Assembly (NCBI GenBank): GCA_030645915.1
Contig: JAUSNO010000005.1
Location: 118,535-182,534 of the forward strand
Length of the DNA: 64,000 bases
Reading direction: 5' to 3'
Source: Undibacterium sp.
GTDB taxonomy: Bacteria > Pseudomonadota > Gammaproteobacteria > Burkholderiales > Burkholderiaceae_D
In this document: piece after piece, positions 1 to 9,163 of the stretch
Numbering within the stretch: position 1 is the stretch's first letter
Layout: each line of letters starts with the position of its first letter
Translations under genes and position numbers: made by a program
Notes under the pieces: model-generated
Told to the model about the DNA's origin: nothing
The model's database searches: none
The model's input: only the letters and a program-made list of their open reading frames with translations

Positions 1-251
1 GTCACGACTGCAGTCGCGCCCGGCTATCGACCGAAGGCAAGCTCTACACCTGCCTGTTTGCCACTGAAGGGCATGATCTGCGCGCGCTCTTGCGCGATCC
101 ACTCGGCACGCACCCGGATCTCGCCATATCGAGCGTAGTAGCGCAATTATGGCGAGCCAGAAGTGATCGTTATTCCGAACAACGCAGTCAAAATACGCTA
201 GAGTTATCAGCGCCAAAGAAAAAGATAGAAATGTCATATATCGGCGGATAG
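1..251 (+). CDS. moaA: GTP 3',8-cyclase MoaA, C-terminal fragment
   Basis: This is the last 82 codons of a radical-SAM enzyme of molybdenum cofactor synthesis, which converts GTP to the cyclic dehydro-GTP that MoaC turns into cPMP. The frame opens at base 3 and stops at 249-251. The visible piece starts [17 protein letters not shown], which holds two of the three cysteines (C-x13-C) of the C-terminal 4Fe-4S cluster that binds GTP in MoaA. It ends in SYIGG; the terminal Gly-Gly is essential in the family. The 5' end lies outside the window. mobA and moeA follow on the same strand, so this is a Moco cluster. Family assignment is secure although only a quarter of the protein is seen. Confidence 0.93.
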   Translation, partial: HDCSRARLSTEGKLYTCLFATEGHDLRALLRDPLGTHPDLAISSVVAQLWRARSDRYSEQRSQNTLELSAPKKKIEMSYIGG

Positions 252-319
252 GCTCGCATGTATTTGCCAGTTGAGTCGGTAACAGCAAGAACAGATGTCC
301 CATTTACATATTAGGCAAG

Positions 320-392
320 GCCCAAGACGCAATCCCCATGCGGCTTGCAGAGCAGACCACCTGCAAAGGCGCATGGGGATTGCGTCTTGGGC
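320..392. repeat. Palindromic intergenic element, copy A
   Basis: A 73 nt inverted repeat with a 23 bp perfect stem (left arm begins GCCCAAGACGCAATCCCCAT) around a loop of about 27 nt. It lies between the moaA stop and the mobA start, 55 bp before mobA. It shares the core GCAAT-CCCATGCG with six other elements in this window. It may end moaA transcription or process the moaA-mobA message; there is no T-run. Confidence 0.85.
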
Positions 393-446
393 AGGGTCAC
401 TTTTAGGTTTCTCAACAATTCAACAGCATTTCGCCGCCCATACAAA

Positions 447-1064
447 ATGACAATGACCGTTATCGACAGACAACACATCACAGGACTCATACTCGCCGGA
501 GGGCGTGGTACCAGAATGGGACAAGTCGACAAAGGCTTGCAAGCCTTCAACGGAATGGCGATGGCGATGCATGTCCTGCTTCGGCTGTCGCCCCAGGTAG
601 GCGACATGATCATCAATGCCAACCAGCATTTGGCGGCATACGAAGCTTTTGGCGCGCAAGTCTGGCCTGATCAGATTGAAGGATTTGCCGGCCCTCTCGC
701 GGGTCTGCAAACTGGCCTGGCACATTGCGAGACACCTTACCTGGTCAGTGCACCTTGCGACTCACCTTTTCTTCCACTCGATCTGGTTGCGCGATTGTCT
801 GAAGCACTTTTACTTGATGATGCGGACCTTGCCGTCGCCACAACAATAGAGAACGATGAAGGCATCGAAAGAAAGCAGGCGCACCCGGTTTTCTCGTTGA
901 TGAAATCATCGCTGTTGCCGCACCTTAGCCAATTTCTGCAAGATGGCGGACGCAAGGTCGATGCCTGGTATGCCTCATTAAAAGTGGTTGAAGTCAACTT
1001 TGAGGACACTGCTGCATTCCGCAATATCAATACGCTCAATGAATTACGCGACCTGGAATCCTAA
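447..1064 (+). CDS. mobA: Molybdenum cofactor guanylyltransferase MobA
   Basis: Transfers GMP from GTP to molybdopterin-Mo to make the bis-MGD cofactor of DMSO-reductase family enzymes; cytoplasmic. The N-terminus carries the nucleotidyltransferase signature LAGGRGTRMG followed by DKGLQ, which binds GTP, and the central SAPCDSPFLP contains the metal-binding Asp. About 206 residues is the usual length. The frame is open further upstream to 345, but that would run through palindromic element A; the ATG at 447 (or 453, six bases later) puts the LAGG motif near the N-terminus as in the family. The stop is 1 base before the moeA start, so the two are co-transcribed. GTP-binding and Moco context agree. 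Confidence 0.93.
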   Translation: MTMTVIDRQHITGLILAGGRGTRMGQVDKGLQAFNGMAMAMHVLLRLSPQVGDMIINANQHLAAYEAFGAQVWPDQIEGFAGPLAGLQTGLAHCETPYLVSAPCDSPFLPLDLVARLSEALLLDDADLAVATTIENDEGIERKQAHPVFSLMKSSLLPHLSQFLQDGGRKVDAWYASLKVVEVNFEDTAAFRNINTLNELRDLES

Positions 1065-1065
1065 T

Positions 1066-2370
1066 ATGATGAACACCAACAAACCCCATCAGGCGAGCTT
1101 GCACGATGTCGTCAGCTGCCAGTCAGATTACGATCCCGCCGCCCTTCCCGTCCAGCAGGCGCAGCAAATTATCCAACAGTTTATTGCCCCTATCCATGCG
1201 ATAGAAAAACTGGCGATACGTCAGGCACTTGGACGAGTGCTTGCAGCAGATATCGTTTCTGGCATCAACGTTCCCGCGCATGACAACTCCGCGATGGATG
1301 GTTACGCATTGCGCGGCGGCGACCTGGCTCCCGATGCGAATACCGAACTGAACATCATCGGGACTGCGTTTGCGGGGCGCGCGTTTGATGGCGAAGTCAG
1401 TCAGGGCGAATGTATTCGCATCATGACCGGTGGCGTAATGCCACGTCATTGCGATACGGTAATCCCGCAAGAATTCACGCTCCACGCCAGTGAACTCGCC
1501 GTCACCATTCCGGCAGGCAAAATCAAGCCTGGGGACAATCGTCGTCTCAAGGGTGAAGACTTAATGCAAGGAAAAACCGCCCTTCTTCAAGGAAAAATAC
1601 TCCGTCCAGCCGATTTGGGACTATTGGCATCGCTAGGAATTGCAGAAGTACCGGTACAAAGGCGATTGCGCGTCGCTTTTTTTTCGACCGGCGATGAATT
1701 GCGCTCGCTGGGCGAAACGCTGGACGAAGGCTGCGTCTACGACAGCAACCGTTATACGCTTTACGGCATGCTGCAACGCTTAGGCTGCGATGTAATAGAT
1801 ATGGGTGTCATCAAGGATGAGCCTGCTGCATTAAAAGACGCCTTCCGCAGCGCCTGTGAAAACGCAGACGCCATCATCACGTCAGGCGGCGTGTCGGTTG
1901 GCGCGGCCGACTATACCAAACAGATCATGGCCGAATTAGGTGACGTGGCATTTTGGACCATCGGCATGCGCCCGGGTCGACCGATGGCTTTCGGCAAAAT
2001 TCATTCTCACGGAAAACATGCCTACCTGTTTGGCTTGCCAGGCAATCCTGTAGCCGTCATGGTCACCTTCTACTTTCTTGTCCGCGATGCGCTGCTCCAT
2101 ATGATGGGAGCCAAATGCCCGGCATTGCCACTGGTTCGCGCCGCATCCAGGAGCATCATCCGCAAACGCCCTGGAAGGACGGAATATCAACGCGGCATTT
2201 TGTCTGTCGGTAGCGATGGCAATCTGCAGGTGGCAATTACCGGTTCACAAGGATCGGGCATATTGCGCTCCATGTCGGAAGCCAATTGCATGGTCGTGTT
2301 ACAGCATGATCAAGCAAATGTCGCAGCAGGAGAAGCTGTGGATGTCATGCTGTTTGAAGGGCTACTATAA
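1066..2370 (+). CDS. moeA: Molybdopterin molybdenumtransferase MoeA
   Basis: Inserts molybdate into adenylylated molybdopterin, the step before MobA. The 434-residue length is normal. Near residue 55-60 there is the conserved HDNSAMDGYA segment of domain I, and around residue 270 the MPT-binding motif TSGGVSVGAADY; the Pro-rich FGLPGNPVAVMV follows. The start ATG at 1066 (ATGATG, with a second choice at 1069) comes one base after the mobA stop, implying coupled translation. The longer frame from 988 lies inside mobA and is not used. No separate mogA is visible in the window. Confidence 0.94.
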   Translation: MMNTNKPHQASLHDVVSCQSDYDPAALPVQQAQQIIQQFIAPIHAIEKLAIRQALGRVLAADIVSGINVPAHDNSAMDGYALRGGDLAPDANTELNIIGTAFAGRAFDGEVSQGECIRIMTGGVMPRHCDTVIPQEFTLHASELAVTIPAGKIKPGDNRRLKGEDLMQGKTALLQGKILRPADLGLLASLGIAEVPVQRRLRVAFFSTGDELRSLGETLDEGCVYDSNRYTLYGMLQRLGCDVIDMGVIKDEPAALKDAFRSACENADAIITSGGVSVGAADYTKQIMAELGDVAFWTIGMRPGRPMAFGKIHSHGKHAYLFGLPGNPVAVMVTFYFLVRDALLHMMGAKCPALPLVRAASRSIIRKRPGRTEYQRGILSVGSDGNLQVAITGSQGSGILRSMSEANCMVVLQHDQANVAAGEAVDVMLFEGLL

Positions 2371-2440
2371 AATATCTCAACAATAACGTGTTGCATAAAG
2401 CATCGCATTTTAGATACATGCAAAAAGAAAGTTTCTTTCA

Positions 2441-3268
2441 ATGATGTTAAAGCAAGATCTTTGCAGCGATCGACATACGCGCATTCTTGATGCGTTTTAT
2501 GTCGTTCTGATGGCAATCATTGTGCTTGGATTGACGCTTGCTCCTGACAATTCAAATGCTCAGACACCAGTGCCACTGCTTTTTGGAGAAAATAAAAACA
2601 ATAAGGGTGAACAGCTCCCCATGCCACCGGCAATCAGTCAGTTTTTGGGATATTTTGAAAAACAATTGTCCATCAAGTTTGAGATAAAAAACTACCCATG
2701 GAACAGAGCCGTCCTCATGGCAAATTATGATGGCGATTTAATTTTTGGTATCAGTGCCACGAGCGAAAGAGAAAAAACACTGCATTTCTCGGAACCCGTT
2801 TTTTACAATTATATTTGGTTGGTCACTCGTAGCGATGGCACCTTCCCGTTTTCAACACTACAGGATCTCAAAGGAAAAAAAATCGGCATCATTCGCGGAT
2901 CGTATTACGGCGATGAATTTGACAGCCAAAAAAATAAACTGTTTACGGTGGAAGATGATGTCAATGCCTATGCGCCACGCCTGAAAAAATTACTGACAAA
3001 ACGCATGGATGCGATGTTGTATCCGAGCACAGAGACCAATGTAAAAAATGTGGAGCAACAGATTAACCGCATTTTACAAAGTGAACTAACTGATAGTGGA
3101 AGCGCTAAGGAAAATAATTTCCGCGTACTGCCAGTCCCTTTATTGAAAGATGGAATACGATTTGCCATTCGTATTGACCGGGATAACGGCGTCATTGCAA
3201 AACTCAATAAGGCCATCGAAAAAGGCAAGCAAAGCGGCACATTCTCAAAAATCATTCAAGAGAAATGA
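2441..3268 (+). CDS. Periplasmic solute-binding protein, SBP_bac_3-like (orphan)
   Basis: A 275-residue exported protein. An N-terminal hydrophobic stretch (about residues 20-38, ending NSNAQ) looks like a signal peptide. The body has features of the family 3 amino-acid-binding fold: YPWNRAVLMA, ERTRDLHF-like EREKTLHFSEP, then LKGKKIGIIRGS, the usual start of lobe 2. No permease or ATPase gene is next to it, so it may serve a distant transporter or act as a sensor ligand-binder, as many such orphan proteins in betaproteobacteria do. Ligand unknown. AT content is somewhat higher than in moeA. Confidence 0.8.
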   Translation: MMLKQDLCSDRHTRILDAFYVVLMAIIVLGLTLAPDNSNAQTPVPLLFGENKNNKGEQLPMPPAISQFLGYFEKQLSIKFEIKNYPWNRAVLMANYDGDLIFGISATSEREKTLHFSEPVFYNYIWLVTRSDGTFPFSTLQDLKGKKIGIIRGSYYGDEFDSQKNKLFTVEDDVNAYAPRLKKLLTKRMDAMLYPSTETNVKNVEQQINRILQSELTDSGSAKENNFRVLPVPLLKDGIRFAIRIDRDNGVIAKLNKAIEKGKQSGTFSKIIQEK

Positions 3269-3437
3269 ACGTATTAGCAGGGTTAAGCCAACTGAATTAC
3301 GCGATCATTATTGGAAGCAATTGCCGCTGTAGGGCTCGCACTCAAACCGCGATAGTGCTACTCCCTCGAAAGGCACACGCCATCAGCGTTTCTACGAAGC
3401 GATAGCTGTCTAATGGAAATCCAGATTTGAAATAGAA

Positions 3438-3497
3438 CACGCAATACCCATGCGCCTTACAGGCTCTTTTTGGCCTGCGAGGCGCATGGATAGTGCG
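3438..3497. repeat. Palindromic intergenic element, copy B
   Basis: A 60 nt imperfect inverted repeat. The left arm has CGCAATACCCATGCGCC and the right arm GGCGCATGGATAGTGCG, so the arms carry the two different core variants (AATACCC against CTATCC). The outer GCCCACCA part seen in other copies is missing. It lies 170 bp after the binding-protein gene. Confidence 0.8.
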
Positions 3498-3593
3498 ACA
3501 AGCTTTTCAATCAAGCGACATTTGACGCCTTGAACTTATTATCGACAATGCCATCCAACAGGCACCGATCATTTTGATAGAATCGACAAGAGC

Positions 3594-4229
3594 ATGTTGA
3601 CACTCACGACACAAAGCGGATATCAACAGGCGTCATGGCAAGCGCATGACAACAGGCAGCGCTTGTTTGCCGCCCTCCTCGCCACCCTTATTACCCTGTG
3701 GCTAGCACTACAGTTCAATCACCGCTCAACCAGCCACTTAACAGGTGATGCGCCAACTAAGCCATTCACCTTACTCACCTTGAGGTTCGCACCGACGTTT
3801 CCCAACAAGGCCGCAGCACCAGGCCTGCTCGCCAAACCAACGAGCAGCCCATCTATCACCAAGCCTATGCGCGACAACCCAAGGCAGCGGGTAATAGAAA
3901 CCAGCGCCATTGCCACTATCCAGCCCAAAAGCATTAGCGACGCACCTCAGGCGATTCAAGCATTCTCAGCTGCACTAGATTCGCCATTACAGATTGATCG
4001 AAAGGCGATCAGCAAGGCCTACAACGACAGCAAGAGTGAGATACAAAAAATGGCAGAAGCCAGCGGCAGGGAATTAAACAGCCCGGTCAAGACCAAGTAC
4101 GAAAAATATCAAACCGCAGCCGCCGAAGCTGCCATTCCCGATTGTTTGGGCCCTCAGGGGCCGGGTGGACTAGGATTGTTAGCCATACCCGTGATCGCTT
4201 TTTCTGCAGCGACCGGTAAATGTAAATAA
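3594..4229 (+). CDS. Hypothetical membrane-anchored protein
   Basis: I do not recognise this 211-residue protein. Residues about 23-42 (RLFAALLATLITLWLALQF) form one membrane segment after a short polar N-terminus, followed by a long region rich in Pro, Ala, Ser and Lys. This is the layout of a single-pass inner membrane protein with a periplasmic tail, as in TonB-like or TolA-like anchors, but no TonB C-terminal domain is recognisable. The C-terminus (LGLLAIPVIAFSAATGKC) is again hydrophobic. An upstream AAGAG could serve as ribosome binding site. It is probably real because the frame is long and well placed between neighbours on the same strand. Confidence 0.55.
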   Translation: MLTLTTQSGYQQASWQAHDNRQRLFAALLATLITLWLALQFNHRSTSHLTGDAPTKPFTLLTLRFAPTFPNKAAAPGLLAKPTSSPSITKPMRDNPRQRVIETSAIATIQPKSISDAPQAIQAFSAALDSPLQIDRKAISKAYNDSKSEIQKMAEASGRELNSPVKTKYEKYQTAAAEAAIPDCLGPQGPGGLGLLAIPVIAFSAATGKCK

Positions 4230-4270
4230 GCGCATTATCCGTTTTATGCAACACAAGTAAATTCCAACAT

Positions 4271-4286
4271 GGTGCGCTACCGCACC
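4271..4286. promoter_or_regulatory. Palindromic operator-like site 1
   Basis: GGTGCGCTACCGCACC, a degenerate match to the TGTRCGNTARCGNACA palindrome found across the window, 265 bp upstream of the ompA-like gene. The interval 4230-4551 shows no other gene. Confidence 0.4.
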
Positions 4287-4551
4287 GACCAAGCCTCGCC
4301 AACTGCATAAACTCTGCGCCAACACCAAAGCAAAATTTATTGATGATTCACATAAATAAGTCACTGTTTTGTGCAAAGTTAATATTGTCTTTTTTCATCG
4401 CCTGGCCATACAACAATACAGTCAGGCATGATGTTTTTCCGGACCAGAACACCTAAGCATGCGCAGCGATGAAACCTTATTTTTCATTGTGTGCTGTTTG
4501 CAAACGATGTCGCTGCACCTCACCTTTTAATATGCTTTTAGGAACCTGATC

Positions 4552-5586
4552 ATGAACGTTAAGAATAAAATTGCCATTGCCATCGCAACACTTTGCTGTG
4601 CCAGCTCTGCCCTGGCGGCTGATTACTACCCATCATGGTATGTAGGCGCAAGTGCCATTGGCGCTCAACCAGATCCAGACTTTGGCGCAGGCAATCGTGG
4701 CTATGGTGCAAGCTTGCGCGTCGGTAAAGTGCTGAACGAGAACTGGGATATGCAATTGGGCACAAGCTATATGCTGGCCAAAGAAAACGATCGTCGCTAC
4801 CGTCAAAACACACTGGGGGGCGAAATGCTGTACATGTTTTCGCGCAAATCAGTGCGTCCCTACATTGCGCTAGGCGCGGGTGCAGAGTTTGATAAAACAC
4901 GCTCACGTTTTGGCTCCACTGACCGTCTCTCCCCTTATGCCAGCGCAGGTGTCGGAGTACAAATGGACTTGAATCAGCAATGGTCGGTGCAAGCCGATTT
5001 CCGCAAGGTGCATGGCTATTTGCGCAGTAACGAATTTGGCTTCAATCAAGCAAGCAATAGCTATGTAGGTCTTGGCTTGAACTACACTTTTGACAAGCCG
5101 GCACCAGCACCAGCGCCAGTTGTACGTGCACCAGAACCCATGCCAGAACCAGTCGTCGTCGTTGCACCCGCACCGCAGCCAGTGGTTGCCGTGCCTCCGC
5201 CACGTTTTGAAAAAATCACACTGTCGGCGACAGAACTATTTGCCTTTGACAGTGCAACACTAGCTCCGCAACAAGCAAAGCTGGATGAAATTGCCACTGC
5301 CTTAAATGCCAATACGCAGGTAGATAATGTGGTTATTACTGGCTATGCAGATCGCATCGGCGCCGCCAAATACAATCTCAAGCTGTCAGAGCAACGTGCT
5401 AACTCCGTCAAGAGCTATTTAACGGACAAGGGCGTGAATGCCGGCAGAATTTCCGCAATCGGCAAAGGCGAAGATAATCCAGTTGTTACCTGCAACGATA
5501 AGAAAAAAGCTGATCTGATTGTTTGCCTGGAGCCAAATCGCCGCGTAGAAATTGAACAGATCACGATTGAACGACGCGTTCGCTAA
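4552..5586 (+). CDS. OmpA family outer membrane protein
   Basis: A 344-residue outer membrane protein. A signal peptide (to about residue 23, SSALAAD) is followed by an eight-strand beta-barrel region with alternating aromatic residues (YYPSWYVGASAIG through LGLNYTF, to about 180), a Pro/Ala/Val linker (APAPAPVVRAPEP), and a C-terminal peptidoglycan-binding OmpA domain (FAFDSATLAPQQ to the NRRVEIE motif). The pair of cysteines in VVTCNDKKKADLIVCLEPNRR is typical of betaproteobacterial OmpA. It tethers outer membrane to cell wall. The ribosome site is AGGAACC before ATG 4552. A strong terminator follows. A second protein of the same plan lies at 23031. Confidence 0.92.
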   Translation: MNVKNKIAIAIATLCCASSALAADYYPSWYVGASAIGAQPDPDFGAGNRGYGASLRVGKVLNENWDMQLGTSYMLAKENDRRYRQNTLGGEMLYMFSRKSVRPYIALGAGAEFDKTRSRFGSTDRLSPYASAGVGVQMDLNQQWSVQADFRKVHGYLRSNEFGFNQASNSYVGLGLNYTFDKPAPAPAPVVRAPEPMPEPVVVVAPAPQPVVAVPPPRFEKITLSATELFAFDSATLAPQQAKLDEIATALNANTQVDNVVITGYADRIGAAKYNLKLSEQRANSVKSYLTDKGVNAGRISAIGKGEDNPVVTCNDKKKADLIVCLEPNRRVEIEQITIERRVR

Positions 5587-5607
5587 TCTTCATCAGTTTG
5601 TAAAAAT

Positions 5608-5632
5608 AAAAAAGGGGCAATGCCCCTTTTTT
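5608..5632 (+). terminator. Rho-independent terminator of the ompA-like gene
   Basis: AAAAGGGGCA followed by TGCCCCTTTTTT: a short GC stem with a T-run, 22 bp after the ompA-like stop. It also shows that the in-frame ATG at 5620 is not the start of the next gene. Confidence 0.9.
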
Positions 5633-5667
5633 CTATCCAACAACACAAAATAGTTGCGTACTGCAAG

Positions 5668-6567
5668 ATGACAATCAAGCTACCCAGTTTCATACAGAAG
5701 ATGCGCTACATCGTGAATTGTGCGGTGACAGATTGGATCAATCACCGTGCGGCAAGCAAGGGCGCTGCGCTGGCTTTTTATACCTTGTTTTCGATGGCGC
5801 CGATACTGGTACTGGTGATTGCTGTTGCAGGATTTTTTTATGGAACTCAGACAGCACAAAATGAAATCGTTAGTCAACTGCGGGGTTTGCTTGGCTCTCA
5901 AGGTGCCGAGGCAATCCAACTCATACTTGCAGGGGCGCGCAACCAGAACCAGGGTTTACTGGCGACATTGATCGCTTCCGCTTTACTGTTATTCGGCGCT
6001 ACCAGCGTCTTCGCTGAATTGAAAGCCAGCCTGGATGAAATATGGCAAATATCGAGCACGCGAGAGACAACTTTATGGGAACTTATCCGCACACGATTGC
6101 TGTCATTTGGTCTGGTGCTGGTGTTGGCATTTCTCATGATGGTATCGCTGGTACTGAGCGCAGCGCTTGCATTGCTTGAGCGTTACTGGGGAGGCATCTG
6201 GAAAGATGCGGCATTCTTTTTATCAAGCCTTGCCGGGCTGATTGGTTTTAGCGTCATTGCCACGCTATTTGCCGTCATCTATAAAATGTTACCGCGCGTA
6301 CGCCTGTCATGGCACGATGTCTCAATCGGTTCCCTGGGCACCGCCGGCTTATTTACCTTAGGAAAATTTGCCATCGGTCTGTACATTGGCAATAGCGGCG
6401 TCGCCAATAGTTTTGGTGCCGCTGGCTCGATGGTGGCACTACTATTGTGGGTATATTATTCTGCCCAAATATTTTTCCTGGGTGCCGAATTCACTCGCCA
6501 GTACGCCCTGCATTTTGGCAGTCTATCCGAAGATCGCTCACATAAAACGATAACAGGTCAAAAATAA
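5668..6567 (+). CDS. YihY/virulence factor BrkB family membrane protein
   Basis: A 299-residue inner membrane protein of the YihY/BrkB family (formerly called RNase BN). The family motif AASKGAALAFYTLFSMAPILVL sits near residue 30, then about six membrane segments follow, including a late LLLWVYYSAQIFFLGAEFTRQYA, the conserved C-terminal helix. Function is not settled; serum resistance and transport roles have been proposed for relatives. The frame is open from 5620, but that ATG lies in the terminator stem of the preceding gene, so ATG 5668 is preferred. It is convergent with the next gene. Confidence 0.88.
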   Translation: MTIKLPSFIQKMRYIVNCAVTDWINHRAASKGAALAFYTLFSMAPILVLVIAVAGFFYGTQTAQNEIVSQLRGLLGSQGAEAIQLILAGARNQNQGLLATLIASALLLFGATSVFAELKASLDEIWQISSTRETTLWELIRTRLLSFGLVLVLAFLMMVSLVLSAALALLERYWGGIWKDAAFFLSSLAGLIGFSVIATLFAVIYKMLPRVRLSWHDVSIGSLGTAGLFTLGKFAIGLYIGNSGVANSFGAAGSMVALLLWVYYSAQIFFLGAEFTRQYALHFGSLSEDRSHKTITGQK

Positions 6568-6599
6568 ACAAACCGAAAATACTTTCCATTTGACATTGC

Positions 6600-7814
6600 C
6601 TATTCAGCCAGCAACTCCGCTACAAACTCCATGCCCTCGACTCGTTCACTGACCACTTTAAGAATGACGATGATAGGAACACCCAGCAACATCCCCCAAA
6701 CGCCCCACAGCCATCCCCAAAACAAGAGACTGACAAACACCGCCGCCGGATTCATCTTGGCGATCCTGCCGGTCATCCAGGTAGTGACCACGGTACCCAC
6801 CAGAGTGGCGATCCCCATAGAAACACCCGCTGTCAACAATACCATTTGCAAGGATTCAAACTGCATGAACGCTACCAGGCATAAAGCACCGGTGATCAGC
6901 AATGAACCAAAGTACGGCATGATATGAAGGAAACCGGCAGCCACAGCCCAAGCGCCCGCATTTTCTATACCTATCGCACGCAGTGCCAGCCACATTAGCA
7001 AAGACAGTAGTATGTTGGTCACCAACAGCATGAACATATAATTCTGAATTGAGGTATTGATTTCATCAAGAATGTGAACCGTAATTTTTTTCTGCCGCAA
7101 CGAAGGGCCGGTCAATTTCACCAGCTTTCGTTTAAAAGTATCGCCTGCCAGAAGAAAAAAGAACACCAGAAATATCACCATTGTCGCTTGCCCGACGAAG
7201 CCAAGAACACCCATTGATCCGGCCCATACCCAATCAACCACTTTAAAACTTGGCGCATCAGCAGTGATCATTTTTTTAAGCGGGCGCGAAGCTTGAACCG
7301 GCACATTCGAACTGGTTGCCTGAACAATTTCTGTCGCAGCTGCCTGCATCTGCTGAATTGTCGTCGGTTGACCATCTTTTGCCTGACTCAACAGGCGCGA
7401 CAATTTATGCGTCGCCGCTGGCATTTCCTCAACAATCGACAAAAATTCGCCCTGCAGCGTAAAGCATATTGCACCGACACCAAAAAAGATCATCAACGTC
7501 ACCAAGGTAGCGCCAAAAACGCGAGCCACTTTTATGCGCTCCAGCCAAACCACCAATGGGTTTAAGGTGTAAGCGGCAAAAATGCCAAAAGTGAGGGGAA
7601 TGAAAAATTTTTGTGCCCATTGCAAGGAAAACACCAGAGTAGCGGTAGCGATAATGGCAAGCGCCAGACCGCGTGCATTCACATGCAAAGGTAACTGGAT
7701 AGGGCCATGCAAGGGGGGCAGTAAAGAATGCGGCAGGGGCGCTATCGGGACGGCAGTATCAACAGGACTGTCAACGTCAGAAATTACTTCAGATGGTGTG
7801 TCACTTGATTGCAT
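6600..7814 (-). CDS. AI-2E family transporter (PerM/YdiK-like)
   Basis: A 404-residue inner membrane protein of the AI-2 exporter/PerM superfamily (old UPF0118). Membrane segments begin near residue 50 (LALAIIATATLVFSLQWA; FFIPLTFGIFAAYTLNPLV) and the C-terminal block has the family's AVFVSLLFWGWLWGVWGMLLGVPI signature. The N-terminal 45 residues are polar and Pro-rich. The start follows AGGTAATGAC. The substrate cannot be named from sequence: relatives export AI-2, move sodium ions or are uncharacterised. It faces the YihY gene tail to tail, with no clear terminator in the 32 bp between them. Confidence 0.87.
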   Translation of the reverse strand: MQSSDTPSEVISDVDSPVDTAVPIAPLPHSLLPPLHGPIQLPLHVNARGLALAIIATATLVFSLQWAQKFFIPLTFGIFAAYTLNPLVVWLERIKVARVFGATLVTLMIFFGVGAICFTLQGEFLSIVEEMPAATHKLSRLLSQAKDGQPTTIQQMQAAATEIVQATSSNVPVQASRPLKKMITADAPSFKVVDWVWAGSMGVLGFVGQATMVIFLVFFFLLAGDTFKRKLVKLTGPSLRQKKITVHILDEINTSIQNYMFMLLVTNILLSLLMWLALRAIGIENAGAWAVAAGFLHIMPYFGSLLITGALCLVAFMQFESLQMVLLTAGVSMGIATLVGTVVTTWMTGRIAKMNPAAVFVSLLFWGWLWGVWGMLLGVPIIVILKVVSERVEGMEFVAELLAE

Positions 7815-7945
7815 GTCATTACCTATAGGGCGAAAACGTTCAGTTAATTATATTTTAGCCTGCCGCATCAACGCCGGCGGCATCGCCAGAAATATCGGCT
7901 AAGCGTAGCTAGCCAGACTTTAGCACTTATCGCCAACTATAAAAA

Positions 7946-7985
7946 AACAGAACCTAGCCACGCGTATCGCGTGGAACTAGGTTCT
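7946..7985 (-). terminator. Terminator downstream of the BON lipoprotein gene
   Basis: On the minus strand AGAACCTAG...CCACGCG pairs with CGCGTGG...CTAGGTTCT and is followed by TTTTTTT. It lies 50 bp beyond the stop of the BON gene. Confidence 0.85.
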
Positions 7986-8035
7986 GCCCTGCCCGTTCCA
8001 AAAAACGGTGCAGTTAATACAAAAAACTATCTCGC

Positions 8036-8347
8036 TTATTTCAAGCGCATGTCGTTTTTAACTGATACAACACCTTTAACAGAGCGTGTAATGGTGACCG
8101 CTTTGTCAATGCTCGCATTTGAGGAGACGAAGCCGCTCAATTGAACAACACCTTTAAATGTTTCAACATTAATCTCTGATGACTTGAGTGTAGGCTCGTT
8201 AAAAATTTCTGCTTTTACTTTGGTTGTGATGACAGCGTCATCCACATATTCACCAGTACCTTCATGTTTAGCTGTCGACGCGCAACCAGCAATGACGACT
8301 AACGAAGCAGCGAATAAAAGAGTAGCGATACGTTGTGCGATTTTCAT
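8036..8347 (-). CDS. Single-BON-domain lipoprotein
   Basis: A 103-residue lipoprotein. The N-terminus is a signal with lipobox VIAGC (Cys about residue 22). The rest is one BON domain: DDAVITTKVKAEIFNEPTLKSSEINVETFKGVVQLSGFV, ending VKNDMRLK. BON domains are thought to bind phospholipid or envelope surfaces; relatives such as OsmY and DolP respond to osmotic or envelope stress. The ribosome site AAGGAATT precedes ATG 8347. It resembles each half of the two-BON protein at 35045. It opens the cluster of small stress genes that runs to 14.6 kb. Confidence 0.9.
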   Translation of the reverse strand: MKIAQRIATLLFAASLVVIAGCASTAKHEGTGEYVDDAVITTKVKAEIFNEPTLKSSEINVETFKGVVQLSGFVSSNASIDKAVTITRSVKGVVSVKNDMRLK

Positions 8348-8475
8348 GATGAATTCCTTGAATGAGTTAAAAAATTAAAAAAATAGATATTGACCAATTG
8401 GCGTGGCCCATCACGCCAAATGAAACTAAAAGGCTAACTTACAAAGCTGCTTACTATTAATATTATTTATATTGT

Positions 8476-9024
8476 TTACTTACCAAACTGCTTTTTGGCA
8501 GCAGCAACACAAGCGTCTTTTGCCGCACCGGTTGAGGCATCGCATTTTTCCAATACCACTTTATACTCAGCCGTATTTTTGTCATCACGTGCATCGGTAC
8601 GCGCTTCGATTACTTTTTTATCTGCTTTGGCATTTGATACGGCAGCTACTTTATTTGCCTTGGCATCCTTAATGCACACATCCTTGGCATTGCCTGTCTG
8701 ACTACCGCACTTAGCCTTCGCTACATCATAGTTGGCATCTGCAATGTCCTTGGTCGCTGCAGCACGGGCACTTAATGTATCTTTATATTGCGCTTTCGCA
8801 TTGGCCTCAACCAAAACGCGAGCTGCTTTTGCTTCAGCGATACAAACATCTTTCGGATTTCCAGTCATGCTGTCGCATTTAGCCCGCGCCACTTTATATT
8901 CAGCAGCCGCAGAATCATTGGCAGCCTTATAGGTTGCTTTCGCCTCAGGAGTTGCCGCTGTTGCCTGACCTGCAAAACCAATTGCTGCCGTGGCCATCAA
9001 TATCATTACGAATGTTTTTTTCAT
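8476..9024 (-). CDS. Exported Ala/Lys-rich protein with three Cys-pair repeats
   Basis: A 182-residue protein with a clear signal peptide (cleavage after about residue 23, QATAA). The mature part is three repeats of the pattern Y-x-V-(A/L)-x-x-K-C-(D/G)-x-x-T-G-x-x-K-D-(V/A)-C, each followed by an Ala/Lys helix. Two cysteines 11 residues apart in each repeat suggest a disulfide per unit in the periplasm. I know similar uncharacterised proteins from Burkholderiales but no function. A shorter relative with one unit is at 11285. The ribosome site AGAGAG precedes ATG 9024. The region upstream is shared with the divergent lipoprotein gene at 9414 and contains two operator-like palindromes. Confidence 0.85.
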   Translation of the reverse strand: MKKTFVMILMATAAIGFAGQATAATPEAKATYKAANDSAAAEYKVARAKCDSMTGNPKDVCIAEAKAARVLVEANAKAQYKDTLSARAAATKDIADANYDVAKAKCGSQTGNAKDVCIKDAKANKVAAVSNAKADKKVIEARTDARDDKNTAEYKVVLEKCDASTGAAKDACVAAAKKQFGK

Positions 9025-9163
9025 TTTATTTCTCTCTTAGTTTTAAATAATTAATGACTAGTAAATCAACACTACCTAGTGCTATCCACTACCTGGTATT
9101 GTTTTCGAGCAAGCGTCGGAGAAATCCGATATCACCGTTTTACGTTGAATTGCCTGCTGCTTC

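Noticed and set aside
345..446. N-terminal extension of mobA from ATG 345
   Set aside because: It runs through palindromic element A and has no family counterpart; ATG 447 gives the normal MobA start.
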